Positions 39,978 through 52,700 of a stretch of 64,000 bases of DNA are shown piece after piece (the stretch's first letter is position 1; each line of letters begins with the position of its first letter). Under the pieces are notes generated by a model that saw only the letters and a list, made by a program, of their open reading frames with translations, was not told the origin of the DNA and did no database searches. Location of the stretch: NCBI RefSeq assembly GCF_008831285.2, contig NC_045151.1, positions 5,717,682 through 5,781,681 on the forward strand, written 5' to 3'. The stretch is from Nymphaea colorata (taxonomy: Eukaryota; Streptophyta; Magnoliopsida; Nymphaeales; Nymphaeaceae). The translations under genes were made by a program, and so were the position numbers.

Positions 39978-40179
39978 AAATCTTAGAGAGGTGTTCTCAT
40001 TTACATGTAACTAATGAAGAACAAAAATTTTTAAAACAATAGCATTTATTCTTTCTCAAGAGACAAATAGTCTCTTCAAAAATGATAAAAATAAAAATAA
40101 TGTAACAAAGAAATTTCATGTAATAAGCTAAAATACCATGTATGCCTAACTATATGGCATTAAAGACACTGATGTTGTG

Positions 40180-40570
40180 TTTCGTCAGAAAAAATGCAAT
40201 ATTAACATTAAAAAAGTGATTTTTGTTAAAAACCCAAAATAATGCTTTTATTTGGAAAAATTTGAAAAAAAAGTTAATGTGCTTTTATCATGTTTTTTTC
40301 TTTTTTTCTTTCCTTTTGCTCCTTTTTAATGTCAATACCATCATGGATTAAACTTTTAACTTAAATTGAATTATTTATCATCATTAAAACACTATTTTTA
40401 TCATTTTATCTAGTTATTTTTATATGCCATTAGTTTCTCATTTACTTTATTTTTACCTATGTTTTAGGATTTCCTCATTTATCTTAAAAATTGATGAGCT
40501 TCTCCAAAAGAAACAATTTTATCAAAAGATACCTGAGAAAAACCACATCTTGAAAAAGCTAAGAATGATA
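40180..40570 (+). repeat. Dispersed AT-rich repeat, copy 4
   Basis: Best preserved copy: AAAAAATGCAATATTAAC, CATCATTAAAACAC, CATTTTATCTAGTTATTTT, TAGTTTCTCATTTAC, TTTTACCTATGTTTTAGGAT, CCAAAAGAAACAATTTTATC and ACCTGAGAAAAACCAC, in that order. Partial open frames are chance. Confidence 0.6.
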
Positions 40571-41639
40571 TTTATGGCTATGGCTTACTTCATTCGACCA
40601 AAGGTAAAATAATCTTTTGACAACTACAATAACAATTGAATATGGCTTATCCTGCTATACAATCCTAGAGGAAAAGAACAGAAGATATGGTCAAGATGAA
40701 AGGTAAAAAAATGTCCATGGGAGAGCCAGTCAATAGAAAGAGGAGTTTCCTTCTTTTCTGGATGACAACATATTTCCATAGTGAAAGGTATGAAATTTTT
40801 CATTTTCACTATGAAGATATGGCTTCTAATAACCCTGCATGGCAATGTTGTTCCAAGTGAATGACAATAATCAGATCAAATTAGTGTGTAAGTTTGCAAG
40901 AAAGAGACTGCCATAAGAATCTCTCATCTAATTAGTCAAGATGCATGAAAATGTGGTCTCATGCAGCTTGATCTACAAGGGCTGTGCTACGGTGACATGC
41001 AAACATTGAAGCTGTAAAAGGTAAAAAATGAAGGGGAAAAAAATGTAAGATGTTGAAATGGGCAATAATGAGCCCTAGAAAATGGAGGATAATGATGATT
41101 TTGGACTTCCTATGTCTAATCTTGTTGATACTACCATAAGGTCAGACATGGCTAGTTTGAGGGAAAAGAAAAGGGTGGTGCATCCAAGAGGTAACTCCAG
41201 CAGAAAGTGAAGAAGTGGAACAAATGGTCTTAAGAAATTGGATTTTTTCATATTTAAGACCCATCATATTCAATTTAGATTTGAGTTTAAGTAAATCTCC
41301 AATCATTTTTTAATTTTAATTCAGATTCAGATACAGCTTCAAATAAATATCACATATCTAATATCCATGTATTTTGAAGTCGGTTTTTAACATATCATCA
41401 AATCCAGTTTGTGCATTTAAAAGTCAAATTTGGATTCAGATGTGAAAATAGAGTTAGATTTGTCTTGGCTTGGTATTGTGAACTTAAAAATTGGATTCAA
41501 ATATGGGATAGACTTTTCTTCATTTGTATTGTGATTCGAATTTGAATCCAAATATGTGAACATCAAACAAATTGGATAGGGTAAAAGGTACATCTGATTC
41601 ACATCCAATCCATAGGATGTAAACTGCATTAGAGATCCA
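40571..41639. other. Unassigned AT-rich DNA
   Basis: No coding similarity. Between about 41270 and 41580 the sequence is a loose array of GGATTCAGAT / GGATTCAAAT-like words, similar in texture to 60340-60560, probably decayed LTR sequence. Confidence 0.4.
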
Positions 41640-42100
41640 TATGATAGGAAATTACCATTGAGGTATTGTGTTCCTATTGGGCCTAACATCGTTTCTTGGA
41701 GCGGTAGAAAATAGAAAGCCATAGTGAATTCTAGTACAAAAGCAGAATATAGAACTGTGGCACCTACCAGTAAACAACTAGGATTAGAAATTTATTGCTT
41801 AAATTGCAAAAATTGATTTCCCAACATATTCTTTATGTGTAACCAAAGTGTAATTCAAATTTCAGCCAATTGTATTCATCACACCAAAACCAAGCATATT
41901 GAAATTGACCAGCATGTTATCAGATGGAAAATTGAAGACAATGAGATTTGGGCCTTATTTTATTTGTTCAATGATCAGGTTGTTGATTTGTTCACAAATA
42001 AACTCACAAAGCATGTTTTGGTTTCTGAAAGACAAGATATCCACACTTTAAAACCATACATAACTTCAACGGGGAAGGTCAAGAAGCATCTACTTATATG
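41640..42100 (+). pseudogene. Ty1/copia RNase H fragment
   Basis: SWSGRK and STKAEYRTVA at about 41695-41770, then NQSVIQISANCIHHTKTKHIEIDQHVI at 41840-41925 and DQVVDLFTNKLTKHV at 41975-42020, all copia RNase H landmarks, with one frameshift. It is an isolated 3' end. Confidence 0.75.
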
Positions 42101-43130
42101 TTGAATATCATATATACCTTGTTACATTTGGATCAAGATCTGAAACTTATAGTTCAATCCAAATAATATAAGTTTTGGTATTTTTGTAAATGCCCGTCTC
42201 TCACAGGGCAATACTTGCGCTGTATATGAACATTAGGACATCGCCTTTTATAATGAAGAATACTATCACCGTTTCTCACATTAGGACATGTGGCATTTTG
42301 ATTTTTTTTCTTCCTTTTCAATGTCTTCCTATTTTCACCTAATTTTGGAGATCTGGTACACATATTCTAGGAGGAAGATGATCAATTTATCATCTGTCAT
42401 ATGGATCATGGATGTGCCAAAAATGGCACCATACCCACATTGGCGCAGGTGCAGATTCGCCTCCGACAAAGCACCGTGCTACTAATCGTACTTGCCCCTT
42501 TTTACTCTTGTTTTCCCTTTTTATTTCCCCTTCTTCCACCCTCTCTCTCGCTCTCTCTCTATGGTAAAGGACGACCAGGCCTGCTGTCCTTTAAAGTTTA
42601 AAACATTATTTTATTTAATAAAATTTTGAACCAAAGTAATCTTCATTAAGAAAAAATTAACAATGTAGACGAATAAAATCATTAAACTTTTAATTGACAT
42701 AGACACACACATATATATATATATATAATTACCCCTGCCCCACATGCATCCAATTTTTTTAAAAATTGTGCATCAGCATCCACGCCACCCCGCACTAGTG
42801 TGGTCTAGTAATATCATGCTCGGCCGAGAGAGTCATCATGTTGTTTGGGTAGAGAATTGCACAAGCAAATAAGACTAAAATACAAGTCGAGATAGTGACT
42901 GCTTTAAATTGGTTTCTGTACCGAAACTCTGATATGCAATTATAATGAACAAACACAAGTGAACATCAAATGAGTCACAACCTCATAAACCCATGTCAGC
43001 TTGGTTTAGTGTTAATCATGCAGATGCAGCTAAATACCAAGAAACTATTCTTTGGGATGTTTTCAAATAAGAAAACGAAGAGGATGATCTGGCCAATAAA
43101 GATAGCTTCGTCTGTATATATATATCATGG
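42101..43130. other. Unassigned, low-complexity parts
   Basis: Contains a CT run at 42539-42560 and a short TA repeat at 42712-42727. No gene or element domain recognised. Confidence 0.4.
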
Positions 43131-43138
43131 TCAGCATG

Positions 43139-43218
<80 letters not shown>
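43139..43218. repeat. Compound microsatellite (TA)n(GA)n
   Basis: About 42 bases of TA directly followed by about 38 bases of GA. Confidence 0.95.
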
Positions 43219-43219
<1 letters not shown>

Positions 43220-43524
43220 ATGTAGATATTTTCATGTCACATGCACATCAGACTCAACTACAAGTATAAAGAATGATGCTTTGGAAGGGCTTTATTGAAT
43301 AATGTTGCACATGCTAAAACATTAATCTTCTTGATTTGGTAGTAAGACTGTGACATGCATTAATAATGGAAAAACAAGTGACCATCCAACGAGTCATATA
43401 GCCACACACACATAAGTATCAGTTTGTCTTGGGGCAGGATGATAGAACTAAATACCAACAACCAGTTCTTTGGAATACTTATGAGTAAGATACAAAAAGA
43501 TGATTTGAAGATATTCAAAGGAAC

Positions 43525-43560
43525 AAATATCACGATATTTTTGAAAATATCGTGATATTT
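43525..43560. repeat. Perfect 17-bp inverted repeat (36-bp near-palindrome)
   Basis: Arms AAATATCACGATATTTT and AAAATATCGTGATATTT are exact reverse complements separated by two bases. Related imperfect words (AATATTGCGATATTTTC, AAATATCAC) recur at 43592-43635. It could extrude as a cruciform or foldback. Function unknown. Confidence 0.85.
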
Positions 43561-43639
43561 ACCATAAAAACAAGAAAAATGATAAAAAGGCAAAATATTG
43601 CGATATTTTCAAATATCACCAAAAAAAAATATCACATTT

Positions 43640-44620
43640 TTATCGTGAAAAAATGTGTTTTTTGTCGCCGTCTAAACCTGCACTCAGACAGAAGCATTGT
43701 TGGTATTTTTTGAAAATTTTTAAAACATTAACTGCAGGTGCTCCATTTCATTTTTAAAAGTGGTAGTTTTCGTAAAGAAAAAATTTTGAGGGGCAGTTTT
43801 GAACTCTTTTTTTTCTTTTTAATGCCAAAAAAGGAGAAGGAAAAGAGGATTATGGACTTTTAAGGCCCTTTTTCCCTCCACGATAGGGTTTAGGAACTTT
43901 GGTCATCGCTGCTCTTGAGAGAGTCGGAGAACTTTGAAGTCGCGAGAAGAAAAAGACCTAAGCCCAGTGGTAGGTTTTATTTCTTGCAGTTTTTTTTTTT
44001 GTCTTCGTTGTCGGTTTTCCTTCACTCCCACCTACTCCACTTTGCAGATATGGAATGCATACTTTGATTAGAGATAAGGACATATGAATGACTTTGTTTT
44101 CTACTCAGATAGACCTATAACTTTATAAGGCTGGTAATCCATCAATCTTTAAATTGCTTCCCCAGCTTAAACTTTTAACTATTCAATAGAAGAGCAGTGA
44201 ACAGCAAGCTTTATGCCTTCAAGTTCTGTTTCCTTGTCCTATTTTTTAAAAAGAAATTGCCGAGATTTTCTCGAGTTTTTTTTTCAGGAAAATAGCTTCA
44301 CAAAAAAAAAACCTGAGAAAAATCTCGCCGATATTTTCCCAAGAACAATATTTTTGGTTATGTTTTGAACCATAAAGATAGCTTTTTGTGTGCATATATG
44401 TCATGGTCAGCACGTTGAGAGAGTCATGCTGATAGTTTCACGTCCAAGTAGGGACTTGCACAAACACGTTTTTTAAAATCCTACAAAGGTTGCCTGATGA
44501 GTTTGTATGAAGCTCATGGGGGAAAATGAACTTAGTATCAAGACCCAACCTTGAACTCCCAATGTCTATGGAAAAGACCATGAACGACAAAAAGGAATAA
44601 ATGATGCAATAGACTTCATG
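43640..44620. other. Unassigned; scattered fragments of the AT-rich repeat type
   Basis: AT-run DNA with GAAAAA and CCTGAGAAAAA words near 44270-44330 resembling ends of the dispersed repeat. The block 43855-44040 (AGGGTTTAGG, GAAGAAAAAG, CT tract) has leader-like texture but no ORF. Confidence 0.3.
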
Positions 44621-44621
44621 A

Positions 44622-44645
44622 GCAGGCAGGCAGGCAGGCAGGCAG
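44622..44645. repeat. (GCAG)n tetranucleotide repeat
   Basis: Six perfect GCAG units. Confidence 0.95.
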
Positions 44646-45701
44646 TATATTCTCAAGTTGCCACCAGCTGATTCATGACACAAATTTTTTAGCTGGAAAA
44701 AGATATTCACTAAACCATTTAAATGAGCCCATATTTTCATATCTTTTTACAGTCTTATATTTGAGAAAGCAAGCAAAAGATATCTTTGTCCACTACAAAT
44801 GCATAATAGACACACAAGAAATGATATAATCAATGACAAATCATCAAGGAAGAGACTCGCCGGTGTGCTTCCCCGGTGATTTTGCAAGTCGAAAACCTCG
44901 CCGGAAGTCCGAAATGGCTTGGGTTTTGAGGTCCCAATTTTGAAAATCGTGAACCCAAAATCGAAGAGCGGAGGTCTGCTGGGTGTCCACTCGTTTTAAC
45001 TTTTTTCCCATTCGTTGATGAAACGTTTATGATTTTTTAAGTTTTACATTTTATTCATTTTTTTCCAGATCTACCATTTAAAATTTTCGAAAATTACAAT
45101 CGACGCCACCGCCTAAAAAAAATCTCAAAGACGCGAAAAAAAATTACGTTTTTTGCCTTTTTTTAAAAAAACGCGAAGAAGACGCATTGCGCTTTTTTTC
45201 CGGTTTTTTCGAAAATTACGCATTTTTTGTGATTATCCGCCTTAAAACACATGTTAATAATGTCTCGCCATAGCAACTACAAACCTAGCAAGATCCACTT
45301 TATTTGGATGAATTACTTGCTGGCACAGGTATGCGATACAGGTATGTGATGGGTACGAGTACTACCGTTCAACATAGCCATAACACAGTCAAACTTATGT
45401 CAAGGGCGGGCAATACCCCACTGCTGTACTGTCTTTTTCTTATTCGGACAAAGTTGACGAAGCTTACTTTGCAGTCGCTAAAAAGAACTCCACTTATTTA
45501 ACGGTATTTTTCTGCAAGATTTTCTGGTTTTCGACAATTTTTCAGCAATTTTTCTTGTTACTTGCTTTTCTTTAATACAACTTTGTATATTGTTTAGTTT
45601 ATTTAAAACTTTTTTTGTTATATTCATTGATTGATTGATTTATTTATTTAGAGTTCTTCCATAATGACTCTGAGGGCTTTAACATCAGGAACACCAAATG
45701 G

Positions 45702-45733
45702 TGGCCGTCCGATCTAGCGCGATCGGACGGCCA
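45702..45733. repeat. 13-bp inverted repeat upstream of CT-rich tract
   Basis: Arms TGGCCGTCCGATC and GATCGGACGGCCA are perfect complements around a 6-base spacer TAGCGC. It sits immediately before the CT-rich tract, so a promoter-proximal or transposon-terminal role is possible but unproven. Confidence 0.8.
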
Positions 45734-46160
45734 TCGTCCGTTTTTTTAACCATCGCACTCCCTGTTCCCCCGCTCGAGCGATACCCCGACCACTCTCACT
45801 CATCCCCTCTCCTCCTCTCGCTCCCTCCTTCGCTCTCGTTCTCCCCGTCTGAAGCTCCCTCTGTTGCTCGACTGACCCCTTGCCCCTCCCCCTCCCTCTA
45901 TCTCTCGCCAACATTAGCTAAAGCTCTCCCTTCACCCTTCCTCTATCTCTCGCCTCCATCGCCCCTTTCCCTACCTCTGGCCCCTCAACCCGTCCCACCT
46001 CTCCATCGTTTCGATCAACTGGTCAGTCCCTCCCTCTTTCGCCCCTTGTTCGTGCGAATTAGATTGCATCAGGCTGGGGCATCAACATTGAGGAAAGAAG
46101 ACCTTGATGGTCCGAATCCTAACCCCCATTCGGTTGCAGGAGAACCCTACCCCCCGCAGG
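45734..46160 (+). other. CT-rich leader-like tract with possible splice donor
   Basis: The sequence turns sharply GC/CT-rich (CCCTC and CTCTC words), then at 46078-46159 becomes ordinary coding-like sequence and ends CCCCGCAG|GTATGTC, a good donor, followed by an intron-like CTAGGGTTCTTTTTGC. This resembles a plant 5' UTR plus first exon. The open frame over it (45698-46246) is mostly Pro/Ser/Leu low complexity. CT tracts also occur in the gypsy LTR leader in this window, so this may instead be LTR sequence. Confidence 0.3.
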
Positions 46161-46601
46161 TATGTCCAGCCGCCGTTGCATTTTTTGAAATTATATCGCT
46201 AGGGTTCTTTTTGCTTCATTTAATTTTGGTGACCTTGCTTCGATAATCCTTGCGGGGTCATTCCATTTAGCATATAAAATTTGGTAGTTCTTTATACTTT
46301 TTTAACATTTAAGCTAAGACGATCGAAAGTGCATGAAGAGTTTGGCTAAGTCTGATGCTTATGTTGTTTGGTGAAATTGCTTCGACCAGCTTTTGTAATT
46401 CCAAACTATTTCATATCTTAAGTTCCAGGATTTCGGATGGTGATACATTCTTATTATCGTCTTGAGGAAATAGTGAAACTGACTACCTATTTGGAATTAT
46501 TAAAGCTGGGTTATCAAAACTGACTGGTTAAATTCGTGTTTTATATATGATAGACTTATTTTGTCTGTTATTTACTTAGCCTACTTGTCAATTTTCAACA
46601 G

Positions 46602-46768
46602 GAGGCACCTCTACAGTTGGTGATAAGCAGAAGGATTTTGAACTTGGGGAAGCTATTATTGTGACAGGCAGTTGCGTGGATCCAAAACGAGCCTCCTGCT
46701 CTTTTTTCATTGTAATTGCTCAAATTCCACGTGGTATGATAGTGGGTGATGAAAACCTGCATGCATAG
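46602..46768 (+). other. Possible exon of unrecognised gene
   Basis: After a TTTCAACAG acceptor, an open stretch of about 55 codons reads GGTSTVGDKQKDFELGEAII to a TAG stop. It matches no family I recognise, and its phase does not fit the donor at 46160. Weak candidate only. Confidence 0.2.
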
Positions 46769-47409
46769 ATCAGATTTGGTTAACGGAAAGAAGTTCGCTG
46801 CGGGAGGAACTATCTGCTTATGACATATTAATCCACTGCACTTTGATGAAAATTGACTTGTCGTGCAGTCTAATTTGTTAAGTGGTCAGATATGATTTGA
46901 TGTACATGAAACTTGAGACTATCCTGATGAACATGTACTCTTTTTTCTTTTTTTTGTAGTCATAGAATCTGATTTTGTTAAATAAACATATCTGAGTTGA
47001 TGCGTAAGCAAGTTGAGAGAGTGAAGGTTTGACGCTTTTGACGCAAACCTTTTTTTTTATTTTGAAATGAATCAGCTCTGAGTTATTGCACTTTGTTCAC
47101 AGTAATACAATTTGACAGTCAAAACAGCCCTACCCAACACATGTTGTTCTTGATAACACTGGAACTTTTCTTTTGTGATCTTAAAAAAACTTTATTTTGT
47201 TCATGCCATTTATAAGTCAGATCTGATGATTAATTCAAAACTATGAAAAGGCAGTATATAATGGGTCTATTAGGTGTGGTGTTGTTGATGAAGCTTCCCT
47301 AATGGTTTGTTTTCCCATTGTGAGGCATGAATTTGTGAAGCTAATTGTGGTTTGGTCCCTCTACACCTTCAAATTCCAAATACTTTGCATAACTAAACTT
47401 GTTACATAA

Positions 47410-47508
47410 TGTTCGCACCCCACCCCATCCTCGGGGGAGTCAGAATGTGAATCAACAAAATTTTCAAATTGGGTTTTGAGAAAAATTTCGCGAGAAAGGG
47501 GTCCGTCC
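47410..47508 (-). repeat. Possible edge of an older LTR interrupted by the copia element
   Basis: Begins TGTTCGCACCCC with a CCTCGGGGGAGTC block, texture typical of large plant gypsy LTR ends. The same unit would continue at 53412 after the copia insertion. No matching second end or target duplication was found. Confidence 0.3.
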
Positions 47509-47880
47509 TGATAACGGAATTAGTAAAGAGGATAAGGATGCCAAATCAGTTAGAGAGAAAATCGACAATCAGTAATTGGATAAACACGTGAGGCTGGTAA
47601 TGGAAGATTATATGAGAAAGGAAGAAAAATTAAAAGATATGGAAAGGCGACAATCTTGGTATCAAATGGAGATTTCATCTAATCTAGGCAAGAACAATCT
47701 TGCCTATGATAACACGTAATTGTTTTCTCTATAAAAGGGACTTGACCCCAGCATTGTATTATTATCTTCTTCTTCATCAATACGAATGCAGTCTGAGTGC
47801 CTTCTAGTCATGGACGTAGGCTTTAACAAGCCGAACCCCGTTAACTCTGGTCTTCCTTGTTCTCTCTTTTCTTTTTCTTA
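47509..47880 (+). repeat. Copia 5' LTR
   Basis: Starts TGATAACGG and ends TTTTTCTTA. It has a TATA-like CTATAAAAGGGAC at about 47731, repeated in the 3' LTR. Confidence 0.92.
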
Positions 47881-47881
47881 A

Positions 47882-47893
47882 TGGTATCAGAGC
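47882..47893 (+). other. Primer-binding site TGGTATCAGAGC
   Basis: Complementary to the 3' end of plant initiator methionyl-tRNA, one base after the 5' LTR. Confidence 0.92.
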
Positions 47894-48102
47894 TAGAGAG
47901 AAGCAGCTACGAGAAACAAACTATATTTTCCATCGGATATCACCACTTTTGGTGAGTATCTCTCCCCACGTTATCCTGCAGGAGTTTAGAATTATCCAAG
48001 GCACCTGCATATTCTTCCCAAGGTGTTTTTATTGTTTGAAGCCGAGGGAAGAGAAACGGTCGCTGCAGACGAAATCCCAAAATCATTTGCCTGTAACAGA
48101 GC

Positions 48103-48695
48103 ACTCACCTGCCTGGACCCGGCCGCGATTTTGGCCGGCGTAGTCAGGTCTGAAAGTGGAAGTTGTCGAACAAGGGCTCTTTGGAATCGTTTTCATCTGA
48201 AGATCATCTCCACAATTTTTCATAATTTTTGGAGCAATCGTTAAACCTCTACAATTTTTAGAAGGACCGCCTATTTCTAAAACAGACGTAAAACAAAACA
48301 CTCGCCTGCCTGGACCCTGCCGCGATTTTGGCCTGCGTTGTTAGCTCCGGCGATGGCAGCTGTCCAGCAAGGGCTCCTTGCCTTGGAATTGTCTGCATCT
48401 CAAGATCATCTCTACAAATTTTCATTAATTTTGGACCAGTCGTTGAAGAGCTACGATTTTTTTAAGGACTGCCTATTGCTGAAATAGAAGCCTGTTTCTC
48501 CTGTTGCTGAAACAGAGGAGAAACAAGGCCACGATTTTGGCCGGTGTTATCAGTTCCAGCAGCGGAAGTTGTCGAGCAAGGTTTCTTTGGAATCTTCTGC
48601 ATCTGAAGATCATCTCCACATTTTTTCATAATTTTTGGAGCAGTCTTTGAAGAGCTACAATTTTTTGAAGGACCGCCTATTGCTGGAACAAAAGT
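48103..48695 (+). repeat. Three imperfect ~200-bp tandem repeats in copia leader
   Basis: Units starting near 48103, 48299 and 48525 each contain CGATTTTGGCC, a CAGCAAGGG / GAGCAAGG word, ATCTGAAGATCATCTC, TTTTTGGAGCAGTC-like sequence, GAAGAGCTAC and GGACCGCCTATT in that order. They sit between the primer-binding site and gag. Confidence 0.85.
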
Positions 48696-48789
48696 TGTTC
48701 TCCTGTTTGTTCAGAAAAACGCTAATTGGCGTTTTTTTTTTCTCCATCAACCGGTGTCCTCAAATCAGGTTCTCATCCCATAGCTTGAT

Positions 48790-49750
48790 ATGGCGTCTTC
48801 TTCCACTCCGGTTTTTCCTTATCCTTATACTATCAATGTTGCAAATTTCGTCTCTCTCAAGTTGCGCACTGAAAACATTCTCCTATGAAAAACACAAATT
48901 TTGCCACTGGTTGAGAGCCAAGATCTTCAAGGGTTTTTGATTGGTGAAGTTACTGCTCCTCTGGAACTCATTGATGATACTTCTTTTAAGAAAATGTTCA
49001 ATCCTCAATATATGACTTGAAGGAAAACTGATCGCCTAATCAAGGGATGGATAACCAGTACGTTGTCTGAAAGCGCCCTTGGTCTAGTTGTTAGCCTTAG
49101 ACATCCAAAGATATCTAGAAGGCTCTCATGAATACTTTCTCTCGTAAGTCGCGTGAAAGAGAATTCCATCTCACGAATTTGTTAACTTCACTTAAGAAGA
49201 ATGATGATTATGTGGAAGCCTATATAGAAAATTTTAAACGCATATACGACGATATTTCAGCTATTGGAAAATCTATTGAGGAAGGGACTTAAGTTTACTG
49301 GCTGCTTCAAGGACTTGGAGAATGATATGAAGCTTTTATTGCATCCATGCTTCGACCACCTACACTACCTTATGAAGAAGTTGTTTCTCTTCTTCAAAGC
49401 TTTGACTCTCGGATAAAAAGTCCTACTCCTCCTATCATGGCTATGACACATCAACAATCTAGACGTGGACACGGCTATAGAGGGTGTGAACAATATCAAG
49501 GACGTGGACACTATCAAAATCGGCCACATGAAAGTTCCAATCCCTCTTCTAATGGTGATGAGAAGAAAAGCAAAAACCCTATCATTTGTCAAATCTGTGG
49601 TAGAAAATATCATTATGCAATCAAGTACTTTGAACGATTTAATCATGCCTATCAAGCCGGAGATGCCCAACAAGCACTCGCCACAATTACTATTGATGAT
49701 GCAAATGACTCAAAATGGTTTAGCCGATACTGGAGCATCAGTTCACATGA
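48790..49750 (+). pseudogene. Copia gag remnant
   Basis: From MASSSTPVFP at 48790 through the UBN2-type Gag (FHLTNLLTSLKKNDDYVEAYIE and IYDDISAIGKSIEE) to a zinc knuckle CQICGRKYHY at about 49590 whose last Cys is lost. Stops include TGA in place of family Trp at about 48888, 49018 and 49322. Confidence 0.85.
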
Positions 49751-52700
49751 CTAGGAATCCTCGTAAGATTTCTAAAATCTTTGCTTATCATGGAAGTGAT
49801 CACGTTATTGTTGGGGATGGCACGTCTCTCTCTATAACCCATATTGATAATAGTGAAATTGATACAGGCGATTCATCCATTCCTCTTTCTCATGTTCCAT
49901 ATGTTCCAAAACTAAAGAAAGATTTACTTTCGGTCAATCAATTAACTAGTGAGCTACCATATGTTTTTGAATTTTCTTCCTCATGTTGCCTTATAAAGGA
50001 CAGGAGAACAAGAAAAATAATGGCACAGGGCAGCAAGCATGATGGAGTTTACACCATCGGTAAGGCTAGACATACAACATATTTTTCATCCAGATTTCGA
50101 CGTGTTTTAGAAGAACAATGGCATTTCAGATTAGGACATCCTCATAATGGCATTGTGAAACATTTGCAGCAGAAAAAATTGATTAATGTTTGCTCTTATT
50201 AATGTTTGCTCTTCAGTTCCTAGAACTTCTATTTGTCATAGCTGCCAACTTGGCAAATCATGTAGGTTGCCGTTTCGTGAATGAGAAAATAAATCTGTTG
50301 AACCTTTTGAAAAAATCCACTCGAATTTATGGGGACCAGCACCTGTTTGTTCTCATTTTGGTTATCGGTACTATGTGATTTTTATTGATGAGCATTCTAG
50401 ATTCACCTGGCTATATCCCTTAAATTCGAAATTTGATTTTTTCGCTTGTTTTCAACATTTTCAGAAATTTGTTGAGACACAATTTAATAAAAGGATAAAA
50501 GTTTTTCAATCGGATGAAGGAGGAGAATATACAAGTACAAAATTTAGAGATTACCTAAAGTCTCTTGGAACAAAGCAGCAGTTTTCTTGCCTGTATACAA
50601 AACAACACAACGGTATGGTAGAAAGAAAACATCGTAACATCACAGAACTCAGTTTGTTTATGATGTTGCATGCCAATGTTCCCAAACACTTCTGGTTTGA
50701 AGCCTTTAGCACTGCTGTTTTTCTCATCAATAGGCTACCATCATCTTCTCTTAAGATGGATTCTCCTTACTTGAAAGTTTTTGGGCAGCATCCTAAATTT
50801 GATTCTCTTTGTGTTTTTGGATGTCGATGTTTCCCTTACTTGAGAGATTATGCTAAAGATAAATTGGAGTCTCCTTTATTGCCATGTGTTTTTCTTGGGT
50901 ATAGTGATAGTTACAAAGGATATCACTGTTTGTATCCGGCCACTGGAAAAATGTTGATCTACTGACATGTTTGTTTTGATGAACAATGTTTTCCTTATAA
51001 AAATCCTGCTAAATTATATGATGGAGATTCTCTAGCTTCAGATTTGATTTCTTTCAATGAGGAACAAGTGAACATAGAGCAACCGACTTCGTTCATGAGG
51101 AAGAACGAAGTGAGTTTGGCACTCGCTCTCAATCTCAAGAGCTGATGATTGACAATTTGCCCATTAATGAACAGACGGTTCACAATTTGTTGGATAATCT
51201 CAATCAGGGCATGCATCAGATAATCATGTCTGACACCATTGAACAAAATCAAAGTACATAGAGATGAAGAAAGCATTATGGCAGTAAATGAACAATCGGT
51301 TCACAATCAGATGGAAGAAGATCAAGGTCAATATGGAATTCTTGATACAAACACAACTGAAAACTTGGAACAAGGTGAGCACACTTTTACTACTACTTCT
51401 CCTTCTGCTATGACAAGAACGATGGTCACTAGATTGATGGTGGGAACCTTTAAACCAAATCCAAAGTATGCCAACTTACATGTTTTGTATCAAGGAATTC
51501 CTAAAGAACCTCCAAGTGTTAATGAAGCTTTGGAAAATTAGTTTGGAAAAAGGCTATGGACGAAGAAATTAGAGCCTTAGATGAAAATAAAACCTGGAGA
51601 CTTGTACCCTATGATCTCAAGATGAATCTAGTTGGTTCGAAATGGGTGTTTAAAACCAAACTCAAATCAGATGGGACATTGGAAAAACTTAAAGCTAGAC
51701 TTCTTGCTCGAGGATTCACTCAAAAAGAAGGAATTGATTTTCATGAAACCTTTTCTCTTGTTGTTTGTCCTACTACTATTAGGATGGTCCTTTCCATTGC
51801 TACAATTTGACAATGGAAAATGAGGCAGCTTGATATTAAGAATGCTTTTCTACCATGTGCTATTCATGAAGATGTATACATGAGACAACCTCCTAGGTAT
51901 GAAGATCAAACAAAGCCAGGCCATGTTTGTAAATTACAACGAGCTATTGATGGTCTAAAACAGGTATCACGCATGTGATACACTAGATTAAGCAGTTTTC
52001 TTCTTAATTATGGTTTCACTACTAGCATGGTTGATTTGTCTATGTTTACATTGCATCAGCATTCTAAAACTCTTGTGCTCCTTGTGTACGTTAATGACAT
52101 GATCTTAACTAGAAATTGTTCTATATTTTTGCAAAATTTTATTAATGATTTATGTAAGGAGTTTCCTGTCAAAGACCTTGGCAGGTTGAGTTATTTTTTC
52201 AGAGTAGAAGTGACTTGGACAGAACAAGGGATTCTCCTATGTCAAACCAAGTATGTTAAAGACATTTTTGAAAGAGCAAAGATAGAAGATTGCAAACCAA
52301 GTACCACACCAATGAGCCCGAAAATGCCTCAGTATAAAGGTGATGAGATAAAATTTGGCAATCCTACTCTCTACAGGCAGATAGTTGGTTCCTTGCAATA
52401 CTTGACTCTAATGCAACAAGACATCTCTTTCGCTGTCAATTATGTTAGTCATTTTATGCATGAGCCATTTCAGATTCACTATCAAATGGTAAAAAAAAAT
52501 CTAAGGTACATCAAAGGATCAATACACATGAGACTAAACATATTGATGCAAAGTACTCTCGATTTATATGCTTTTTCAGATTCAAACTGAGCAGGATGTT
52601 CTTGAACTAGGAGATCCACCATAGGATTTTGTGTTTTTCTTGGAGTTAATGGTGTATCTTGGAGTGCTACATAGTGTGGCAAGATCTAGTACCGAGACTG

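Noticed and set aside
44622-44645. GCAG units and other short tandem runs as a CRISPR-like array
   Set aside because: Simple microsatellites with no unique spacers; the genome is eukaryotic.
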